Assembly: GCA_964017145.1 (NCBI GenBank)
Contig: CAXHKQ010000119.1
Coordinates: forward strand, 1 to 14,354
DNA from: Agrocybe praecox
Taxonomy: Eukaryota > Basidiomycota > Agaricomycetes > Agaricales > Agrocybaceae
Direction of reading: 5' to 3'
DNA length: 14,354 nt
A program made the translations under genes and the position numbers. The stretch's first letter is position 1; every line of letters begins with the position of its first letter. Shown here piece after piece: positions 9,298 to 14,354 of the stretch. A model generated the notes under the pieces. It was not told the DNA's origin. It saw nothing but the letters and a program-made list of their open reading frames with translations, and made no database searches.

Positions 9298-10020
9298 CTC
9301 AGTCGTGTTTGTGATTGTCTCGTCTTTAGCATGCAGGACTGAACGTCGTCTCAATCGTGTTTGTGATTGTATCGTCAATAGCATTCAGGACTGATCGCCG
9401 TCTCAGTCGTGTTCGTGATTGTCTCGTCTGTAGCATGCAGGAATGAACGCCGTCTCAGTCGTGTTTGTTATTGTCATTAGAAAATAATTCCATTCTCAGT
9501 TTCAAGAGTTGCCTATTTGCTAAAGTGCAGAACATATAGGACTTGACGTCGTCTCAGTCTCATTTGATAAAGTGCGGCCTTGGCCTTGAGGACTGGTCGT
9601 CGCACCAGTCACATGCGTTATTATCGCGCCTATAGCATGCAGGAATTATCGTCGTCTCAGTCGTGCTTGTGATTGTATCGTCAATAGAATTTAGTACAGA
9701 TCGTCGTCCCAGTCACATTCGTTATTATCGCGTCCGTAGCATTTAGGACTGATCATCGTTATAGTCACATCCGTCATTGTCTCGTCCATATCATTTCGGA
9801 CTTATCGAGGTCTTGGTTCATTTGCTAATAAAGCATTCGTTGCGTTGAAGACTGTCCCAGGTCCCAGCCTCATTCGCTATTAGAGGGACTTTATCATTTG
9901 GGTATGGACGTCGTCATTGTCCTATTTGTCATTGCCGCGAACATATCATATTAGCCCTATGAGTGCTAAAGTCTCATTTGCAATTGTTGATGTTAGGACC
10001 GTGCAATGACAAACGCGACT
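9298..10020 (+). repeat. ~52-bp tandem minisatellite array
   Basis: Units begin near CTCAGTC at 9298, 9350, 9402 and 9454, then 9553, 9605, 9656, 9708, 9760, 9812, 9863 and 9915. Nearly every step is 51-52 bases, and the 99-base step before 9553 holds two units. Typical content is CTCAGTCGTGTTTGTGATTG, then TCGTC, TAGCATGCAGGACTGA and CGTCGT. The first three or four units are the most alike, and similarity falls off to the right. No unique spacers separate the units, so it is not a CRISPR array. Confidence 0.9.
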
Positions 10021-10087
10021 TTGACGAACCGGACTAGTCCTGCGACCAATCCTTCCGGTCCATCTTGTCCGCAATTGTTTATAGGGT

Positions 10088-10330
10088 GACCGATTACAAT
10101 AATTTTAGAATTATGAAAAATTGTCTTGGTAGTAAAAAGTTGACCCATCAACAATGCTCACCTGCAAGTAGACAAATGAGCGAACAAAACAATGTATAAT
10201 AAACTCAAATCGGATTATGATAACTAATATTAAATTGAGCATTGAAAACAAGGTATTAATAGTAGAAGACTTCATGCTCAAGCCAATATTTGCGAAGTGT
10301 GGCTGGCCTGGCTTTTCGCTCAGACAGTTG
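10088..10330. other. AT-rich stretch, no gene seen
   Basis: AT-rich flank of the minisatellite element with no recognisable feature. A 149-codon minus-strand open frame (10560-10111) crosses it into block C but has no domain or codon bias and takes a poly-serine from the GAC run. Confidence 0.4.
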
Positions 10331-10960
10331 AATCGGTCAGAAAGCGACGACGACGACGACGACGAGTGCGAAGCACAGACAACGCGGACGCACATTAGCT
10401 GTCGTGTGTGCGCTGTGTCTGTGCGAGAATTTAATCGGCGTAGAAGCGCGCGGCGCAGAAAATTCCGAACGCGGAAACTTTTCCCGATTCGCGTGAAGCG
10501 CACTGTATAAATCATCGCCGTTGTCTCTGTGACATGGCACGCGAATGCGAGCAGAAGCAAAAGGCGTTCCTAATTGTAAGCATTGTAAGCGCAATGCGAT
10601 CACGATCGCTTCGTCGGCCGTTGTCGCAAACGACGCGTCGTAGGCTGATATGATTATAATTATCATTTGTACGACATAATGCGTCGGGCGGGCATTCACC
10701 AAGTCAAGTGTTGGGCGGCCCGCGGCGGCGATAATCTAATTGTGTTGCGCCGGCAGGGCGTCGCAGGGCGATTATCGCGCCTCTCTGCTGTCCAGAAGGC
10801 ACGCGTAACACGCAAGCGGTGCGTGACAGACGCCGGCGTGATTGCGATTACAAGAAAGCTTTGGCGCGCCGATTGCACGACACAATGACTGTTGGGCGGC
10901 AAAAGGTGTGGGTTGTGGGTAGATAAAATAGCTGTCGTTGGTTTAGTGTAAACGAACAGT
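10331..10960. other. CpG-rich non-coding block C
   Basis: CpG-rich sequence of the same texture as blocks A, B and D, with GCGCGC and GGCGGCCCGCGGCGGCG words. Open frames on both strands overlap each other and show no protein features. No exon or RNA gene could be supported. Confidence 0.45.
10345..10365 (+). repeat. (GAC)n microsatellite
   Basis: Six to seven GAC trinucleotides; the reverse complement of the GTC runs at 3959 and 13628. Confidence 0.9.
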
Positions 10961-11022
10961 AGTTTTATGTTGGAAGTGTGGAATGTGATACGATCGCAGT
11001 GTCTGGAGCATTATTATACGGG

Positions 11023-11038
11023 GGTTTTCCAATATGAA
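11023..11038 (+). repeat. Left member of a direct repeat flanking the copy 2 region
   Basis: GGTTTTCCAATAT followed by GAA matches 12307-12323, where one extra T precedes GAA. ATTATA also precedes both, 4 to 6 bases upstream. The pair brackets about 1.27 kb containing the MITE and the second inverted-repeat arm, so it could be a degraded duplication of the insertion site. It could also be coincidence. Confidence 0.5.
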
Positions 11039-11156
11039 AGTCCGAAATGCTTGAATTTCACTAACCCGATCTGAGGTAGTGATAATGGTATAATTTCCAT
11101 TATAAAACAAAACTAATAGCCACAACGATTCCTGTTAATTTTTGTGAATGATCAGT

Positions 11157-11396
11157 ATTTGAGCACGATTCTATTACCTTTCATTTGAGTGTACGTTTAT
11201 AGTTCATAGTCACTCTGGAAAAGAGTTACGTTATTTGAATCGAAGACGTAACCCTGATATTTGGTATGGAACGTGTAATCCATCAGTACAAATGGTTCGT
11301 GATACGTCTTCGGTTCAGAGGACATCACTCTTCTCTAGAGTGACTAAGAGCTATAAACGTATACTCAAATGAAAGGTAAAAGAACTGCGCTCAAAT
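11157..11396. mobile_element. Foldback MITE with 94-nt inverted arms
   Basis: The left arm (11157-11250) and right arm (11303-11396) are inverted copies of equal length. I count 15 mismatches in 94 positions, about 84 percent identity, with no gaps. Shared blocks include TTACCTTTCATTTGAGT, TACGTTTATAG, TAGTCACTCT and CGAAGACGTA. The 52-base centre is the loop. The element has no coding capacity. Next to the inverted repeat it appears to be an insertion: copy 1 has GAATGATG followed by ACTGGTC where copy 2 has the MITE between the equivalent words. No clear target duplication was found, so the superfamily is unassigned. A transcript through it would fold into a long imperfect hairpin. Confidence 0.85.
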
Positions 11397-11411
11397 CAAC
11401 ATCATTCGAAA

Positions 11412-12221
11412 AGGCAGTGGGTACTCTCGAAACTCCGTTCCAACAATATAAACATGTTAATGTTTTTGACAATCGATCATGATTTCACTTTCACAATTTC
11501 ACCAATAATCTTGACCGCAAATAACACATGAAGTCCATTCTAGTTCTTGTTCAGAGCTATAACGTTTGTGTAAGCGGCCATATACGATCAGATTTAAGAC
11601 ACATTTAATATAAGTAAAATATCTCCGTTTTTGAAGAAAAGGTTGCTGAAATTGCCCCCATGCAATAATTACCCCGTTGCGCTCTAATATTTCAAATCAA
11701 ATTTACATCCGATTTCGAAATTCCACAGCTTTCAACGGAAGAGCACAGCGCTGAATTTTTCAAACTCGATGCGCGATTAGTGCGTTGTCTGATAGATGGC
11801 GGTAATATTGGCACAATTATGCAGCAAGTCGTGTGTGCGTCTTTTGATAGATGGCGCGTTATCGAGGGATATTTTTCCATCCGGTTTTCGAACCGTTGGT
11901 TGGCGAGAAGCTCGGTGAAAAGCACACACAAAATAAATGTGTTCCACACGGTACTCGGTCGCCATTCGCAGCCGTTGCCCGCCAGATGGCAGCCTATCGA
12001 ATTCGACCCATTTCTTCAAAGGGCAACGATGTGTGGAATGTGGTGTGTGATTTGTGTCTCGGCTGATCAAACTGAACGCATCGCATTGGCAACGAAAGCT
12101 CGACTAATGACATTTTCCCCCAACTTTACCATGTAAAACCAAGTGTGATTTTGTGAATTTTCTGCGGCTTTACTTTCAGTATACAGTATACATACCAGGA
12201 GTATGAACATTAACATGTCAA
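11412..12221 (-). repeat. Inverted-repeat arm, copy 2 (partner at 1691-3172)
   Basis: This is the reverse complement of copy 1, close to 99 percent identical over the core. It lacks the ~716-bp segment of copy 1, joining at about 11493, and has 43 extra bases at 11987-12029 bounded by GAT words. ACATGTTAATGTT near 11453 faces the same word in inverted orientation near 12207. Three GATGG-type motifs (two AGATGGCG and one AGATGGCAG) lie at about 11795, 11850 and 11984, and the first two are kept in copy 1. The frames open in copy 1 are broken here by the 43-base difference, which argues against a conserved protein. Confidence 0.85.
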
Positions 12222-12370
12222 AAACAAAAATCGTGGATATGCTAGGCAGAATTAGGCCGAATGAGGCCGATAAACTGCTGCGACTACGACTTAGATTATA
12301 ATTCGTGGTTTTCCAATATTGAATGAAGTGAAGAATATTATTTAAATAAACGCTATTCGTTTCTATTTAA
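12222..12370. other. Outer flank of copy 2 with the right direct repeat
   Basis: A short AT-rich stretch containing GGTTTTCCAATATTGAA at 12307-12323, the partner of 11023-11038, and then AATAAA-type words. No gene is seen. Confidence 0.45.
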
Positions 12371-12428
12371 ATCTCACACTCCAACATGCGCCATGCTTCG
12401 TCTTCGTCACATCGTCGGTGGTACAAGT

Positions 12429-12443
12429 ACACACACACACACA
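12429..12443 (+). repeat. (AC)n microsatellite
   Basis: Seven AC dinucleotides in block D. Confidence 0.9.
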
Positions 12444-13012
12444 GCACCATTCGAACGCGGATGTTCGCACTTGAAATGTGCTGATAATAAAAAGAGCACA
12501 CCCAAACGCAACAATCCGATGCGGTGGTAAAAGCAAGAATTGCGCATGCATATGACTGTGCACTTCTGCACTGAACATTCGCAACCGAATTGCATGTGTG
12601 CGCCATATGCACGTGACTTGAGGACGACAATCCCGCTTGAATGGCCGGCGATTCTAACGCGACACGTTCGATTGTGTATCGCGCTTGAGTGCGGCACGCG
12701 TGCTTATCACACCCGCCGCCAGCACATATACTTCAATGTATAAGTATACACAAGCCGATTATGGCTTGTAAACATCAAATACTATATACCGTCCAACAAT
12801 GTGAAGCGCTTGGGCTGATAAATCCCGCCGCGGTATGCGTCAGAAATGGCCGTACACAAACCGCATACACAGCACTGGAATCGTAGGAAAACCGCCAAAC
12901 GAAAGCAAAACCCGTCGATCGAAATCTAGCCGCTCCATTCGCGACGAACTGGCCCCGCAATGGAATATTAATCAAAACGACGACGTAGGACGCCGAGTGC
13001 GATGACAACGAG

Positions 13013-13028
13013 GCGGCGCCGGCGCCGC
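13013..13028. other. 16-bp perfect GC palindrome
   Basis: GCGGCGCCGGCGCCGC equals its own reverse complement, within the GC-rich part of block D. No associated gene or element; function unknown. Confidence 0.8.
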
Positions 13029-13419
13029 GTAATCAATCTAAATAAATTAAAAACAAACACGCGCTCACGCTCTGACAAAGTGCACAATAGAGCAATACCG
13101 CTTGCCGTATTCCGCAACCGCAAGCTGGCGGTTGACTGATGAATTTCAACCCGACCATTAATCGACCAAAGGCTCAACAAAATCGCCATATTGTGTGTGT
13201 GTGTGTTCAAACGGAATAAAATCACACACGAATGGAGCGTGTAATAATAATGGCCGTTTCGGACAAAACGATTGTGTGGTATGAGATACGATACGATTTC
13301 GGTTATTTTGCCTGGGTATGATTTTATCGCACACGCAGCTCTGCGATTGTTGCAGTTCAGCCAGCGTTCTCTCACGCATGAATTCACACACATAGTATAC
13401 TTGGGAACACTTGCGCTTT

Positions 13420-13480
13420 TGCACACACACACTCCGCACACATCACACACCTTACACACACACACCACACAACACACATA
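13420..13480 (+). repeat. CA-rich interrupted microsatellite
   Basis: About 60 bases made almost only of CACA words with short interruptions (TCCG, TCAC, CTTA). Confidence 0.85.
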
Positions 13481-13627
13481 TGTGACTCAATGGCATTAAA
13501 TAAATACACAGCATTATCACAGTGAGTTGGCGCTTTAATGGGGCGGCGGCGGCGGTGGCGGCGAATGGCGAACGAACGTTTGAGTGCACAGAAATATGCA
13601 CGATTGCACACACGCGCGCAGCAAATG

Positions 13628-13650
13628 GTCGTCGTCGTCGTCGTCGTCGG
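13628..13650 (+). repeat. (GTC)n microsatellite
   Basis: Seven uninterrupted GTC trinucleotides, the longest of the three such runs in this window. Confidence 0.9.
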
Positions 13651-13818
13651 TTGTGTGATCGTGTGTGCACGAAAAGAATCAGTCAGTGCAATTTGAACGG
13701 GGTCCGCGGTCAGCAAATACACTAACGCGCGCGAATCAAGAGCACTCGGCTGGGAAGTGGATGTGTGGAAGCGAAAGTGGCGGATTTGGATGATTTCTAC
13801 CACCATTTATTTGTTATA

Positions 13819-14354
13819 CAGGGAGCGAGGTATGAAGTGTTACACCGGAAAATCCTTATATCTCGCTCATTTGTAAACATTTGAAATTGGATTTTTAGCA
13901 CGATATTGTACACATCATCAGTCATATGAATTTCATCACGATTTTTCATGACACCAATCTTTGAGCCTTTTATGGCTCATAGAATCGCGATTAACATACG
14001 TTGCGCTGCTCGATCGACATGTATGAGAACTGCCGCCGATTCTCGATTAAATATGGACCTTGGCTTAGTTCTTGTTTCTGCGTTTTGTAGAGGACATTTT
14101 TACCTACATAATAATCCTTTGAGAGGAACCGTCTATCGATATCCGAACTGGTTTAGGCAGTGCCAAAGATACTGAAAATATATAAAGTGAAAATCGTTTT
14201 TTTCTTTGAAATGTGTTTTCCGAGTGCTTTGAGCGATGATGCGCCTTCTTTTGGAATCTGAATGACATTTATTCTAACCAAGTTGGTTCCTACGTCATTA
14301 AAAATAATGTTGTCATCATTGGACCTTACATAAACGGGCCTAGTTTGATTCTAT
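13819..14354. mobile_element. Possible Tc1/mariner-like transposon end, continuing past the window
   Basis: The CpG-rich texture ends abruptly at TTATA, followed by CAGGGAGCGAGGTATGAAGT and then an AT-rich body. A TA immediately before CAGGG is the arrangement of many Tc1/mariner-type ends in invertebrates, which gives the call. The right end lies outside the window, so the TIR cannot be checked. A plus-strand frame (13948-14175, 75 codons) matches no transposase motif I know, and the minus frames contain stops. If this is an element, the copy is decayed or non-autonomous. Confidence 0.35.

Larger units (their letters stand above)
8896..10087. mobile_element. TIR-bounded minisatellite element
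   Basis: ACCCTATAAACAATTG at 8896-8911 has a perfect inverted copy, CAATTGTTTATAGGGT, at 10072-10087. Almost everything between them is tandem repeat: three large units of about 150-158 bp, then roughly a dozen 52-bp units. There is no coding potential. The layout suggests a non-autonomous DNA transposon whose interior expanded, or a MITE that carries a satellite. I could not identify a target-site duplication: the flanks read CCAATG on the left and GACCGA on the right. A lone perfect 16-bp inverted match at both edges of an array is unlikely to be chance, but the mobile-element reading is inference. Confidence 0.6.
12371..13816. other. CpG-rich, microsatellite-rich non-coding block D
   Basis: It has the same texture as blocks A to C. 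It includes an AC run (12429-12443), a TG run (about 13191-13205), a CA-rich tract (about 13420-13480), GGC words (about 13541-13562) and a GTC run (13628-13650). Overlapping minus-strand open frames of up to 169 codons are translations of these repeats (Cys-Val and Thr runs) and are not accepted as genes. Confidence 0.5.

Noticed and set aside
9298..10020. CRISPR-like regular spacing
   Set aside because: The entire 52-bp period is repeated with no unique spacers; it is a minisatellite in a eukaryotic context.
10111..10560. 149-codon minus-strand open frame
   Set aside because: It crosses a composition boundary and contains poly-Ser from the GAC run; no domain or codon bias.
1691..12221. The two inverted arms as the ends of one giant transposon
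   Set aside because: The interior holds unique CpG-rich blocks and unrelated repeats, no integrase or polymerase genes, and no outer target duplication was seen.
12968..13477. 169-codon minus-strand open frame in block D
   Set aside because: A large part translates CA and GTC microsatellites (Cys-Val runs); overlapping frames are equally open.

Overview
The window looks like a piece of a gene-poor, repeat-rich animal genome, most likely an arthropod or similar invertebrate. The evidence is a spliced rhodopsin-family receptor gene, no bacterial gene organisation, abundant CpG and CA/TG, GTC and GGC microsatellites, and several decayed DNA transposons. I cannot name the species.

Only one host coding region is convincing. 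Positions 1-1430 on the minus strand are one large exon of a class A (rhodopsin-like) G-protein-coupled receptor. It opens with a textbook 3' splice site (a TACTAAC branch point, a pyrimidine tract and CAG) and stays open for 476 codons until it leaves the window. It covers the end of TM3 through TM7 and the C-terminal tail. ICL3 is very long (about 268 residues) and low in complexity. The receptor is atypical: DRY is DTF, NPxxY is SPxxF, the TM6 CWxP motif is AYLP, and ECL2 has no cysteine. The upstream exons are not recognisable here, so 1431-14354 is probably intron and/or 5' flank of this gene.

The remaining 12.9 kb is a mosaic. Four CpG-rich, microsatellite-rich blocks without recognisable genes (about 3640-5210, 7140-8705, 10331-10960 and 12371-13816) alternate with AT-rich, repeat-derived stretches. 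These are: (i) one arm of a nearly identical inverted repeat at 1691-3172, whose partner lies at 11412-12221; (ii) a degenerate Tc1/mariner-like element at 5434-6570 with TIRs of about 33 bp and a transposase relic; (iii) a roughly 1.2-kb array of about 52-bp tandem units at 8896-10087, bounded by a perfect 16-bp inverted repeat; (iv) a 240-bp foldback MITE at 11157-11396 with gap-free 94-nt arms, next to the second inverted-repeat arm; and (v) a probable transposon end at 13819 that runs off the window.

The features most worth a second look are the TIR-bounded minisatellite, the inverted-repeat pair spanning about 8.2 kb, the foldback MITE and the non-canonical receptor. I found no rRNA, CRISPR array, convincing tRNA or multi-gene system. 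Repeat alignments were made by eye and are approximate.
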